Source of the DNA: Nitrososphaeraceae archaeon
GTDB lineage: Archaea; Thermoproteota; Nitrososphaeria; Nitrososphaerales; Nitrosopumilaceae
Reading direction: 5' to 3'
Assembly: GCA_025930495.1 (NCBI GenBank)
Contig: JAICOU010000002.1
Location: 1 to 64,000, forward strand
DNA length: 64,000 bases
Part shown: positions 30,239-39,145 of the stretch, one piece after another
How positions within the stretch are numbered: position 1 is the stretch's first letter
How the letters are laid out: the number at the start of each line of letters is the position of its first letter
Made by a program: the position numbers and the translations under genes
The notes under the pieces: model-generated
What the model was told of the DNA's origin: nothing
Databases searched by the model: none
What the model saw: the letters and a program-made list of their open reading frames with translations, nothing else

Positions 30239-31528
30239 ATGTTTGAACTAAAGCGTGGGATGGGACTTTTTCATCTAACTATGTATGGAATAGGATTAAT
30301 TCTTGGAGCTGGAATTTATGTACTAATAGGAGAAGCTGCAGGCTTTGCAGGAGATTCTTTGTGGATTGCATTTGTTTTGGGTTCTGTTGTTGCATTGTTT
30401 GCGGGACTTAGTTATGCAGAATTATCATCAGTATTTCCTAAAGCAGCTGCAGAATATACATTCGTAAAGAATGCATTCAAAAATAATTTTTTTGCTTTTA
30501 TTATTGGATGGTTAACGGCAATTACATCTATGATCATGGCGGCAACTGTTGCCTTGGGATTTGGGGGTTATTTTTCAGAATTTTTGAACATTTCAATAGT
30601 TGTATCTGCAATTGCACTGATAGGGATACTTTCAATAATAAATTTTATAGGTATTAGAGAATCATCATGGACAAATACAGTTTTTACAATAATTGAAGTT
30701 GCTGGATTAATTCTAATCATCATAATTGGTTTTACCATCAGTGAACCAGAATCAGTTAATTATTTTGAAAGCCCAACCGGATTTTCAGGGATTATTATTG
30801 CTTTTGTATTGATTTTTTTTGCGTTTATTGGATTTGAAGATATTGCAAATATTGCAGAAGAAGTACGAAATCCCAAAAAGGTGATCCCAAGAGCAATAAT
30901 GTTGTCAGTCATGATATCAGGAATAATCTATGTACTGGTTTCATTAGCAGTAGTCAGAGTAATTAATTGGGAAGATCTTTCATTATCAGCTGCACCGTTG
31001 GCAGATGTTGCAAAAAGAGGGTTAGGCGCACAAGGTCACATCATATTTTCTGGAATTGCACTTTTTGCCATAACAAATACAGTTTTGATTACACTTGTAG
31101 CTGGCTCTAGAATGATTTATGGAATGGCAAGAGAAAAATCATTTCCAGATATTCTTGCAAAAATTCATTTTAAAACTAAAACACCATGGATAGCAATTAT
31201 TGTAATCATGTTGATATCTATGGGTTTTTCTTTTATTGGCGATATTGTAATTGTAGCAAACATTACAGTTTTTGCAGTTGTAATCACTTTTGCAGCAGTG
31301 AATCTCAGTGTAATAGTATTACGATATACAGAACCAAATATTGAACGAAAATTTAGAATTCCTATCAATATTGGTAAATTTCCAATTTTACCACTGTTTG
31401 GATTAGGAATTTCAGTGTATATGGCAATTCAGTTTCAAATTCAAGTAGTTCTTGTAGGTCTTGCAATAATAGGAATTGGTGCCATTTTTTATATATTATA
31501 TGAAAAACGTAACGTAAGATCAGAATAA
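30239..31528 (+). CDS. APC-family amino acid permease
   Basis: MGLFHLTMYGIGLILGAGIYVLIGEAAG, GFEDIANIAEEVRNPKKVIPRAI; multiple TM segments. Confidence 0.93.
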   Translation: MFELKRGMGLFHLTMYGIGLILGAGIYVLIGEAAGFAGDSLWIAFVLGSVVALFAGLSYAELSSVFPKAAAEYTFVKNAFKNNFFAFIIGWLTAITSMIMAATVALGFGGYFSEFLNISIVVSAIALIGILSIINFIGIRESSWTNTVFTIIEVAGLILIIIIGFTISEPESVNYFESPTGFSGIIIAFVLIFFAFIGFEDIANIAEEVRNPKKVIPRAIMLSVMISGIIYVLVSLAVVRVINWEDLSLSAAPLADVAKRGLGAQGHIIFSGIALFAITNTVLITLVAGSRMIYGMAREKSFPDILAKIHFKTKTPWIAIIVIMLISMGFSFIGDIVIVANITVFAVVITFAAVNLSVIVLRYTEPNIERKFRIPINIGKFPILPLFGLGISVYMAIQFQIQVVLVGLAIIGIGAIFYILYEKRNVRSE

Positions 31529-31603
31529 AATTGAATTTACAGGAATCAGTAATTAATCGATTTAATATAATATGATATATACTAAATACTGAAGTCAAAT
31601 TCA

Positions 31604-32188
31604 ATGAAAATTACAACCAATAGACAACCTCATACTCCAAAAAAAGAGACAACACGTAGTATCACTTATCGACTGCCATCTAAAATTGTAGAAGAACTAG
31701 AAACAGAGGCAATGAACAAAAATATATCACACAATGTTTTGGTAAAACAAATTCTTGAGAAATATGTAGCATGGGATCGTTTTGGTGCTCAGATGGGCAT
31801 GATTCCAATTCCTAAAGGGATTCTAGATGCTCTTGGCAATGACATGAGCGGAGAAGATATCAGTGAAATTATTAAAATGATTTTACCGTTTATCAAAGAT
31901 ACCGTTCTTTTTATGAAAGGAAAATATGATTTGAAACGATGTATTGAAACATTAGAAGATTATATGCGCGCATCTGGAATGAAATCAGATCATAGAACTG
32001 AGGGAGAATTACATCATTTTTTTATCCAACATGAATTAGGTATGAATTGGTCATTTTTCACTGAACAGCTATTAAAAGAAATTTTTAATCAATTTATGCC
32101 AACCAAAAATATCAAATTTCAAACCACTAAAACTACGGTAATCGCAACAATAGCATTGGGCTCAGATTTTAATGAACACGATTACTAG
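31604..32188 (+). CDS. Ribbon-helix-helix-like N-terminus fused to conserved unknown domain
   Basis: TTRSITYRLPSKIVEELETEAMNKNISHNVLVKQILEKYV resembles RHH; C-terminal domain unassigned. Confidence 0.6.
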   Translation: MKITTNRQPHTPKKETTRSITYRLPSKIVEELETEAMNKNISHNVLVKQILEKYVAWDRFGAQMGMIPIPKGILDALGNDMSGEDISEIIKMILPFIKDTVLFMKGKYDLKRCIETLEDYMRASGMKSDHRTEGELHHFFIQHELGMNWSFFTEQLLKEIFNQFMPTKNIKFQTTKTTVIATIALGSDFNEHDY

Positions 32189-32261
32189 TATTTGTCATAG
32201 TTATTTTCAACTTTAAAAATTGTATTTTGTTTAAAAATAAGTGTGATAACTACACTATACC

Positions 32262-32738
32262 ATGGTATCAAAGGACAAATCAATAATACTTGTTGCAGTT
32301 GTGATATGCATTATAGTTTTAGTAGGAATGATGATATTCATTGGACAAGGAAATATTCGACATGTACCTATCTCGTGGCAAGAAAAAATTGAACAAACTG
32401 TTGCTTTTGAAGATATTGATGGAAATGTTCAACTAAAAGGGATTTCTGGAATAGATGGAGACCCTAATCCTCATCTTGTAACTAGAACAAATTTTGCATA
32501 CATCTTAACTGTAATTAATAATGGGGATAAACATCATAGGTTATACATTGAAGGATTGGATATTCAGACAGAACTTTTAGAACCTGGACAACAAGACACT
32601 TTAACAATTTATCCTACAGAAGAAGGAATCTACAAATATTATGATAAACAACAAGCACATGAATCATTAGGATATCTTGAAGTGCGTACTGTAATTCCTA
32701 GTGATGAGTTTACAGGATTTCTGCGTGATCTCATATGA
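32262..32738 (+). CDS. Membrane-anchored cupredoxin-like protein
   Basis: N-terminal TM; NNGDKHHRLYIEGLDIQTELLEPGQQDTLTIYPTEEGIYKYYD beta-sandwich pattern. Confidence 0.65.
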   Translation: MVSKDKSIILVAVVICIIVLVGMMIFIGQGNIRHVPISWQEKIEQTVAFEDIDGNVQLKGISGIDGDPNPHLVTRTNFAYILTVINNGDKHHRLYIEGLDIQTELLEPGQQDTLTIYPTEEGIYKYYDKQQAHESLGYLEVRTVIPSDEFTGFLRDLI

Positions 32739-32886
32739 TTAGTTTTTTGTTCATACCAGCAGTAAAAGCAAAATTTAGTTAATAACTTCCACAAGTAAAT
32801 TTTGCTGTAAATTTCTAAATCTCACTAAATGATTTCATTTTAACGTGATGTTTAACTAATCATCTTAAAATTTGATTGTTAATGGA

Positions 32887-33357
32887 TCACTTTTGAAATA
32901 AATGTGTAGAATCAATATCTGCCCCTATACACATATCACTAAACTCTTCAGGATTTAATGAATAGCATACTTTTGGCTCAAATAATATGACTTGAACTTC
33001 ATTTTTCTCACTTAGTTTTTTTATTTTCTCTGATGAATTTTTTTCTAATACTTTTTTAATAATGTCTTCTTTGATTTCTGTTTTTTTGGGTTCATCTGTT
33101 ATAAAACTCACGATTCCCCTAAATTGAAATCCTTTCAACTCATCTTTGTTAAAAACTGAAATTGTGACCCAGGGATTTGTTTGGATATTCTTGTAAGATT
33201 TGTGTTTGAAAAAATCTAACCAATATATCACATTTTCATCAACTTTAAAGAAAATTCTAGGAGACACATTTGCTAAATTATTTTCCCCTACAGTTCCTAC
33301 TGCAAAAATTCCCTGTTTCTCGATGAATTCTTTGATCTCATTTGGAATTTTTATCAT
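32887..33357 (-). CDS. Pyridoxamine 5'-phosphate oxidase-like flavin-binding protein
   Basis: FAVGTVGENNLANVSPRIFFKVDENVIYWLDFFKHKSYKNIQTNPWVTISV. Confidence 0.82.
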   Translation of the reverse strand: MIKIPNEIKEFIEKQGIFAVGTVGENNLANVSPRIFFKVDENVIYWLDFFKHKSYKNIQTNPWVTISVFNKDELKGFQFRGIVSFITDEPKKTEIKEDIIKKVLEKNSSEKIKKLSEKNEVQVILFEPKVCYSLNPEEFSDMCIGADIDSTHLFQK

Positions 33358-33367
33358 ATATTATAAA

Positions 33368-33721
33368 TCAGCGTAATCTTTTGTAGACTTCTTGAAATTC
33401 TTTGGAGATATTGTATGCAATATTTTCTATATGAGTTATTTCCGTCACTGATTTTTTATCTTTAGATATGACTCTCATCATCGTCATACATTTGTGAATT
33501 TGGTTATGCTCCGGTTCTTTATTGTCAGTCCAAGTTTTAAAACAATCTTCAAAATCCAAACAAAACTTGAGAATTATAATTTCCCAATCGCTTGTGGTAG
33601 GCGATATGCTTAGGGAATCAGATAATTCCTTAAATTCATTTTTTCTATCTCTTAGTAAAAGATCCAATGCACGTCTTGCTCGCTCTTCTTCAAATCCAGT
33701 GATTAATTTGATTCGATCCAT
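33368..33721 (-). CDS. Hypothetical protein
   Basis: Likely start MDRIKLITGFEEERARRALDLLLRD within the longer listed ORF. Confidence 0.6.
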   Translation of the reverse strand: MDRIKLITGFEEERARRALDLLLRDRKNEFKELSDSLSISPTTSDWEIIILKFCLDFEDCFKTWTDNKEPEHNQIHKCMTMMRVISKDKKSVTEITHIENIAYNISKEFQEVYKRLR

Positions 33722-33839
33722 GATATAGCAAGAATAATTCCAATAATTAAAAGATAAGGTGATAATTCTCACAACTGATAGGCAGTGGTTAAGTAAATCA
33801 ATCACATTTAAGACAAAATATTTAAAAAAATAAGAAAAG

Positions 33840-34322
33840 TTACTGGACGGATATTGATTTTTTCTTTTGTGTTTCGGTTGGTTTTGATTTTGGTAGGGTA
33901 ATATCCAATACTCCATCAGTGAGTTTTGCTATTACTTTACTCGCTATTATTTTCTCAGACAGAGGTAATGATCTGTAATAAGATACCTGACTTCGCTCTT
34001 TGTGAAGATAATTCTTTTTCTTTTCTTCAGCTTCTGCTTTATGCTCTGCTGATACTTCTAAAGAATTATCAGTGACATTAAGCTTGACTTCATTTTTCTT
34101 TATGCCAGGTACATCTATTTTCACTCGAAACTGATTACCTTCATCTATAACATCACAAGATGTATGGGGCATTTTTGACATGTGTGTTGAGGGAAATGAT
34201 GAAAAAGTTTTTTCCATGTCTTTACGTAGATTTTCGATTGATCTGTCAATGTCTATCCAACTAGATGCCCAAAAAGGAGCAATTCCGGCTGATTTTTTTG
34301 GTAGATTTTTTGTTTCTGCCAT
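33840..34322 (-). CDS. Hsp20/alpha-crystallin small heat-shock protein
   Basis: FRVKIDVPGIKKNEVKLNVTDNSLEVSAEHK...YRSLPLSEKIIASKVIAKLTDGVLDITLPK. Confidence 0.94.
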   Translation of the reverse strand: MAETKNLPKKSAGIAPFWASSWIDIDRSIENLRKDMEKTFSSFPSTHMSKMPHTSCDVIDEGNQFRVKIDVPGIKKNEVKLNVTDNSLEVSAEHKAEAEEKKKNYLHKERSQVSYYRSLPLSEKIIASKVIAKLTDGVLDITLPKSKPTETQKKKSISVQ

Positions 34323-34359
34323 GAGAGAAAATCATACTTGAATTATTTAAGATGCAAAT

Positions 34360-34860
34360 ATGATTCCTGATTTTGAAAATTACGTAAATATTATAATAGC
34401 ATACACACTAAAAATATCCATGGTTAACCAGTACGTTTGGATTGGTATTGTAATTGGTGTTTTCTTTGTAGGAATTGGAATAGGGTATACAGGTTTTTCG
34501 ACAAATCAATCTTTCAACTTTATGCATATGTCACCACAGCAGATGCAACAAATGATGAATGATCCACAAACGATGACACAATGGCATCAAACCATGATGA
34601 ATGATCCACAAGCTATGAACAGCTGGAGGAATACTGTGATGCAAAATCCAAATATGATGAATCAGATGATGGGAACCATGATGAATGATCCACAATTCAG
34701 TCAACAGATGTACTCTCAGATGATGCAAAATAATCAATTCATGCAAGGGATGATGGGGAATCAACAGTTTCAAAATCAGTGGATGGGTCCATGGATGATG
34801 CAGAACAATTCTACGTGGAGTGGAATGATGGATAATTCTATGATGGGAAACTATCCATAG
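34360..34860 (+). CDS. Membrane-anchored Met/Gln/Asn-rich protein (start may be 34420)
   Basis: TM helix then MMNDPQ repeats (MSPQQMQQMMNDPQTMTQWHQTMMNDPQAMNSW...). Confidence 0.75.
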   Translation: MIPDFENYVNIIIAYTLKISMVNQYVWIGIVIGVFFVGIGIGYTGFSTNQSFNFMHMSPQQMQQMMNDPQTMTQWHQTMMNDPQAMNSWRNTVMQNPNMMNQMMGTMMNDPQFSQQMYSQMMQNNQFMQGMMGNQQFQNQWMGPWMMQNNSTWSGMMDNSMMGNYP

Positions 34861-35024
34861 GAAAATAAACTAACACCAATTTTAGATTTTAATAAGAGCC
34901 GACATTACAATTTTTGAAAGATAATCTGCTGTGTTTAATCTGATGATAATTTCTCGCATGGATTAGTAGGATTTAGGAAATTAATTCTATCACGTCTTGG
35001 CTGTACAAATATTTTATGATAAAT

Positions 35025-35052
35025 TAATCGTACATTTTACCATGTTTTAAAA
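35025..35052. repeat. 28-nt repeat copy B
   Basis: TAATCGTACATTTTACCATGTTTTAAAA; one mismatch to 20724-20751. Confidence 0.85.
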
Positions 35053-35066
35053 TTTTATAATAATAT

Positions 35067-35160
35067 GGGGCTGGCAGTCCAACGCATGGACTGCCAGCTT
35101 GTTCCCCGAACGGTTTGAATTCGATGTCAATTTGAGGTTCAGAATTATCTGATTTAAATG
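35067..35160 (+). ncRNA. Candidate structured RNA downstream of 28-nt repeat B
   Basis: 12-bp perfect stem GCTGGCAGTCCA-ACGCA-TGGACTGCCAGC (35070-35098), flanked by GGGG/CCCC and a TCAGA-ATTA-TCTGA hairpin; strand and ends inferred. Confidence 0.35.
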
Positions 35161-35167
35161 TTTGAAA

Positions 35168-35743
35168 TTATCCCCAGTCAAGTTTTTTTGATTTGATCTT
35201 TCTTGCAGAGCCAGCCAAAACTCCAATCGTAATTCCAAGATGATAAAGAAAATACAAAAAAACCTCAAAAGTACTAGGAGTTAAATCAGTAAACCTACTA
35301 AGACCAGTTAACAGTAAGATAAGCAAACTAAAAAAGAGAACAAAGATTTTGGCAACACCATGAATATGAGTAAATTTTAGCAATACAAAGGTCATAACGG
35401 TTATAGAAATTGCAAGTACTGCAAAAAATCCTGCATTCAGTCCAAATACAAGAAAAAGCAATGATGCCAATTCTCCAGGGGTGTTAGCTTGAAAGACATT
35501 AGAAAGAAGGATTTTGTCAGGAGATGCAAAACGAGGTACGCTTAAAATCGCATTTACAAGAAACAAGAAAAATAAAGATATTGAAACAGTTTTTACGTGA
35601 TTTTGTAGACGTGGGAATCGTAAAAGTATTGCTCTACCCAAAACAATACCTTGAAAAATTCCGATTACAAATGCACTTAAAATTGCAATTACTGAAAAGA
35701 CAGGATCTTGAAAGACCTCAACTAAAAATTGAAACAATGCCAT
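35168..35743 (-). CDS. Multi-pass membrane protein
   Basis: Several hydrophobic helices over 191 aa. Confidence 0.7.
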   Translation of the reverse strand: MALFQFLVEVFQDPVFSVIAILSAFVIGIFQGIVLGRAILLRFPRLQNHVKTVSISLFFLFLVNAILSVPRFASPDKILLSNVFQANTPGELASLLFLVFGLNAGFFAVLAISITVMTFVLLKFTHIHGVAKIFVLFFSLLILLLTGLSRFTDLTPSTFEVFLYFLYHLGITIGVLAGSARKIKSKKLDWG

Positions 35744-35884
35744 AGTTAGAAAATCATCCCAATTACAATATTAGTTGCTAGATACAGGGTTTTGGTAAAA
35801 TGAGCAAAATAATTTCAGCAAAGACAAGAATCTAAAAAAATAAATGAACAATACAAGAGTAAATTTAATAATTTCATCTCTGAA

Positions 35885-37051
35885 ATGGCACCTATGCGAA
35901 AAATCATGATTTTGTTGGGGTTAATTGGAGTACTAGTTTTTACAACAAACTATGCATATTCGCAAGAAATGAGTCTTGCCACATTTCAAGAAACAGCACA
36001 AGTAATAATTGATAAAAGCATATCACAAAATGTCACAGCGTCAATTGCTCTACAAAGTACAAGTATACAAGAAATAAAAATTCCTGCCGAATTAGAACAA
36101 AAAATTAGAGAAAACAATAGAATAACAGCCATAGTTTTGACAAACCAAAATCAATGCATTTTGGGCGTATATGATGAATCATGTATCATCATAAATGTTG
36201 CAAGAGACCCAGCAGACAAAAACTTTTCAGCAATTCAAAACTCAACAAAAAATATTGCAGAGTTATTCATTGATGAGGTGAATCAAACATTTGATACAAA
36301 TGCAAAATTTCATTCTATATTTATTCAAAGTAATGATGAGATTGGCAGAGCCCTTGAGACATTAGGGACAATTTCAGGTAGGGGTACAATATCTGCAGTG
36401 TATACAATGCCTATGGAAGATACAGAATCCATGTATGAAAAAATCTCAGCGTTGTTACTCCCAAAAGTCATTAGAGAATCAGGAGGATTTTATGACATAG
36501 CAAAGAATCTATCCAAAGAAGAAAAATCAAAGATGACATTTTCAATCATACCATTGGAAAATAAATCATTACTACAATTGAAATTATCAGTAGATTATCC
36601 AAATACGGCCTCATCAGTTAAGGAAATCAGTCCACTAGAGTTTTTGAAAGCAGATGAATTGAAAAGATCAGACTATTTTGCAACAGGATTTTATCCATTA
36701 AATTCAATATTACAAGTTGTAATACTATCTCCAGAATCCACTAATGTATCAGATGTGAGAGGAAACATAATTCCGACTCAGATAACAGATGGTGAAAAAA
36801 TCCCAAAAGAAATTACAAAAGAGGGATGGATTTTTGATCCAGAGCAAGGAAAAAGAATTCAAGGTAAATACATTTTTGGTGAGAGAACATCAATTAACAA
36901 AGATGAATTAGTTTTTTCATTAGGCGGTAGTGAGTTAGTAGCACCAAAAAATATTGGAACAACATTTGATGAATCAATTATTATTGTAATAATTATCACA
37001 GCAATAGCAATTGCTGTAGCATTATTTTATCTCAAAGGATATAAAAAATAA
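35885..37051 (+). CDS. Secreted/membrane-anchored conserved protein of unknown function
   Basis: N-terminal signal sequence and C-terminal TM (SIIIVIIITAIAIAVALFYLKGYKK). Confidence 0.75.
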   Translation: MAPMRKIMILLGLIGVLVFTTNYAYSQEMSLATFQETAQVIIDKSISQNVTASIALQSTSIQEIKIPAELEQKIRENNRITAIVLTNQNQCILGVYDESCIIINVARDPADKNFSAIQNSTKNIAELFIDEVNQTFDTNAKFHSIFIQSNDEIGRALETLGTISGRGTISAVYTMPMEDTESMYEKISALLLPKVIRESGGFYDIAKNLSKEEKSKMTFSIIPLENKSLLQLKLSVDYPNTASSVKEISPLEFLKADELKRSDYFATGFYPLNSILQVVILSPESTNVSDVRGNIIPTQITDGEKIPKEITKEGWIFDPEQGKRIQGKYIFGERTSINKDELVFSLGGSELVAPKNIGTTFDESIIIVIIITAIAIAVALFYLKGYKK

Positions 37052-37053
37052 AA

Positions 37054-37605
37054 CTAGACTAGTAAAACAGCAGCAGCAAATACAGTAGTCCACTTACCAT
37101 CTTTATCACCTGTTGCTGATTGAGTAATATTTTGTGTTTTGTATATCTGACCAGAGATTGTCCATTGTTGTCTTTTTTCATTCCAGTTTTTATCAATATC
37201 AAATGGAATTCCAAGAGATGATGCTAGCATTTGTGCTGCAATATCTTCAGCATAATCACCTGATTGCTGTTCATTTTGCCCATATGATTCGTATTCTGAA
37301 AGATAGCCGTATCGATTCGTATCTTTTGGACGTGCAATACCAACTGAAGCAGAACATAATCTATGAGTCTCATTTGTTTGATTCTTTGAATAAATTGTAA
37401 ACAAAATCTGGCCCGGCATTATTTGTTTGAGACCCTCATTTCTGGAAATCAATTTTGCGTTTGGCGGAAATATACTTGAAATTAAAACAAGATTAGTACC
37501 AGCAATTCCAGCATCTCTTAAGGCATATTCAAAACTCGTCAATCTATCTTCATGAACGCCTTTGCCTTTTGTGAGGAATAATTTTTTGGCAACTAAATCT
37601 AGCAA
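37054..37605 (-). CDS. pdaD: Pyruvoyl-dependent arginine decarboxylase
   Basis: GTNLVLISSIFPPNAKLI (Ser-Ser self-cleavage region), PGQILFTIYSKNQTNE, SVGIARPKD, YAEDIAAQMLASSLG. Confidence 0.92.
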   Translation of the reverse strand: MLDLVAKKLFLTKGKGVHEDRLTSFEYALRDAGIAGTNLVLISSIFPPNAKLISRNEGLKQIMPGQILFTIYSKNQTNETHRLCSASVGIARPKDTNRYGYLSEYESYGQNEQQSGDYAEDIAAQMLASSLGIPFDIDKNWNEKRQQWTISGQIYKTQNITQSATGDKDGKWTTVFAAAVLLV

Positions 37606-37811
37606 TTCTTTCTTGATGAAACTGTGTTAATATTTATACTTTTGAAACCTCAAAAAATATTTTCAGAAAATATGCGATCTCCGCATATCATGTTTTTCTA
37701 TGTATTTCAAAATATTTTTTTAATCACATCACTTTTGTCAATAGTCAGTGTATCAAGGCAAATTGAGCTTTAATGAGTTAGATTTTTTTATAATGCATAT
37801 CAACAGAGATT

Positions 37812-38360
37812 ATGTTAGAAGAGTTTTTTCAGACAGATAGTTTTGTAATTGGGTACTATATTCTAACAGTGGGAGCATCGCTTCTTCTTATCAAAGAGAC
37901 GAAAAAAAGAGTCAAGGATCTAAAAATAGGGATTAATTCAATAAAGTATGCACCAATACCATTCGGAATTTTATTTGCATACATTATTTTAGCGCATGAT
38001 TTTGTCGAGACAATACCGATTCTGAATTGGAGTTGGCTTGGATACAACATTGCATTTGGTCCATTTGCAGATCAGGGATTTTGGGGCATAATTCCTTTCA
38101 TTCCATTACTAGTGTACATGTTTATTCACATTAACTATGTAGAAGAATTGTATTTTAGAAAATCAAAAAAGATGGTAGTGGTATGGGCGTTTGTCCATAT
38201 TGCAATGGGAGTAAAAGTACACATGGCAATATTATTGCTGCCAATCGGGTTTTTGTTCAAATACATTTATGACAAAAAAGGAATAAATCATTCATATGCA
38301 ATGCATTTTGCAACAAATATACTAGTTGTTATTGCGCTTTTTCTTTCTTTTATCATCTGA
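37812..38360 (+). CDS. CPBP-type (CAAX protease/Abi) intramembrane protease-like protein
   Basis: EELYFRK (EExxxR), FVHIAMGVKVH, HSYAMHFATN motifs with TM helices. Confidence 0.7.
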   Translation: MLEEFFQTDSFVIGYYILTVGASLLLIKETKKRVKDLKIGINSIKYAPIPFGILFAYIILAHDFVETIPILNWSWLGYNIAFGPFADQGFWGIIPFIPLLVYMFIHINYVEELYFRKSKKMVVVWAFVHIAMGVKVHMAILLLPIGFLFKYIYDKKGINHSYAMHFATNILVVIALFLSFII

Positions 38361-38561
38361 TTCTGGTGTCTGAGTAAGAAAGACCCAACCAAAAAATGCA
38401 CCTAATGATAAATTGATTACTCCTAGAAAGGTAATCAACAGTGGTGCGTAAGAGGTTGCTGAAGGTTGCGCAACATACAAGCCAACAATAATCCCAACAA
38501 TACCAGTACCAAAAAACATAGCCATCATAACTTTAAGTCGGAAAGGTTTAACGTATTTCAT
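38322..38561 (-). CDS. Small two-TM membrane protein
   Basis: MMAMFFGTGIVGIIVGLYVAQ...LLITFLGVINLSLGAFFGWVFLTQ. Confidence 0.65.
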   Translation of the reverse strand: MKYVKPFRLKVMMAMFFGTGIVGIIVGLYVAQPSATSYAPLLITFLGVINLSLGAFFGWVFLTQTPESDDKRKKKRNNN

Positions 38562-38749
38562 GAATTATTCACAGATTCACAGTATTATAATCTGATGGGC
38601 CAATACACCAAATAAGAAAATAGATATTTTTAAAAAATTATAGATCATCTAAAAATAAACTCAGTTTCAAGACACATTTGTCAAAGTTTTATTTCAAATA
38701 CCTTTAGCTGGTAACACTTTAAAGATCCAGAATATTTATTGGATTTTGT

Positions 38750-38824
38750 GCCAATATAGCTCAGCCTGGTTAGAGCATCAGATTTGTAATCTGAGGGTCG
38801 TGGGTTCGGATCCCATTATTGGCT
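38750..38824 (+). tRNA. tRNA-Thr (anticodon TGT)
   Basis: Acceptor GCCAATA/TATTGGC, anticodon arm TCAGA-TTTGTAA-TCTGA, T-arm GTGGG-TTCGGAT-CCCAT; no intron. Confidence 0.92.
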
Positions 38825-38896
38825 TTTTAACTTTTATAAAAATAACTTCGAAAGAGTAAGAAAAAACGACGTTAAGCGTATTTCAGCCTAATATCT

Positions 38897-39046
38897 TCAT
38901 CTATTTTCAAATCTTGGTTTTCTATGTTTTGGTAAACATTCTTTGCAGAAAACATCTCTACCTTCAATTGGTTGAAAAGGCACCTGTGATTCTTTTCCGC
39001 AATCAGAACATGTACATGGGTACATTTTACGATCGTCTGTTGACAT
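38897..39046 (-). CDS. Small CxxC-CxxC zinc-ribbon protein (49 aa)
   Basis: Manual translation MSTDDRKMYPCTCSDCGKESQVPFQPIEGRDVFCKECLPKHRKPRFENR; same fold pattern as the 51966-52346 protein. Confidence 0.75.
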   Translation of the reverse strand: MSTDDRKMYPCTCSDCGKESQVPFQPIEGRDVFCKECLPKHRKPRFENR

Positions 39047-39145
39047 TATTTTGGATAATTATAATGGAATATAAGAACTGTGAGAATAAAAATGAGGTAA
39101 AATGTGGCAATACGAATAAGTATGTTATAATTTAAACAAGCCCAA

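Noticed and set aside
32257-32268. Palindrome ATACCATGGTAT centred on the start codon of the cupredoxin-like gene
   Set aside because: Single occurrence of a 12-mer; could be chance.
33722-33916. N-terminal extension of the 33368-33916 ORF
   Set aside because: Overlaps the Hsp20 gene and shows no coding character before MDRIKLITG; shorter start preferred.
34531-34773. Minus-strand His/Leu-rich ORF (HHPLHELIILHHLRVH...)
   Set aside because: Mirror of the Met/Asn/Gln-rich repeats on the + strand; compositional artefact.
35047-35268. Minus-strand ORF across the hairpin region
   Set aside because: Overlaps the end of the membrane protein and the structured intergene; no plausible protein features.
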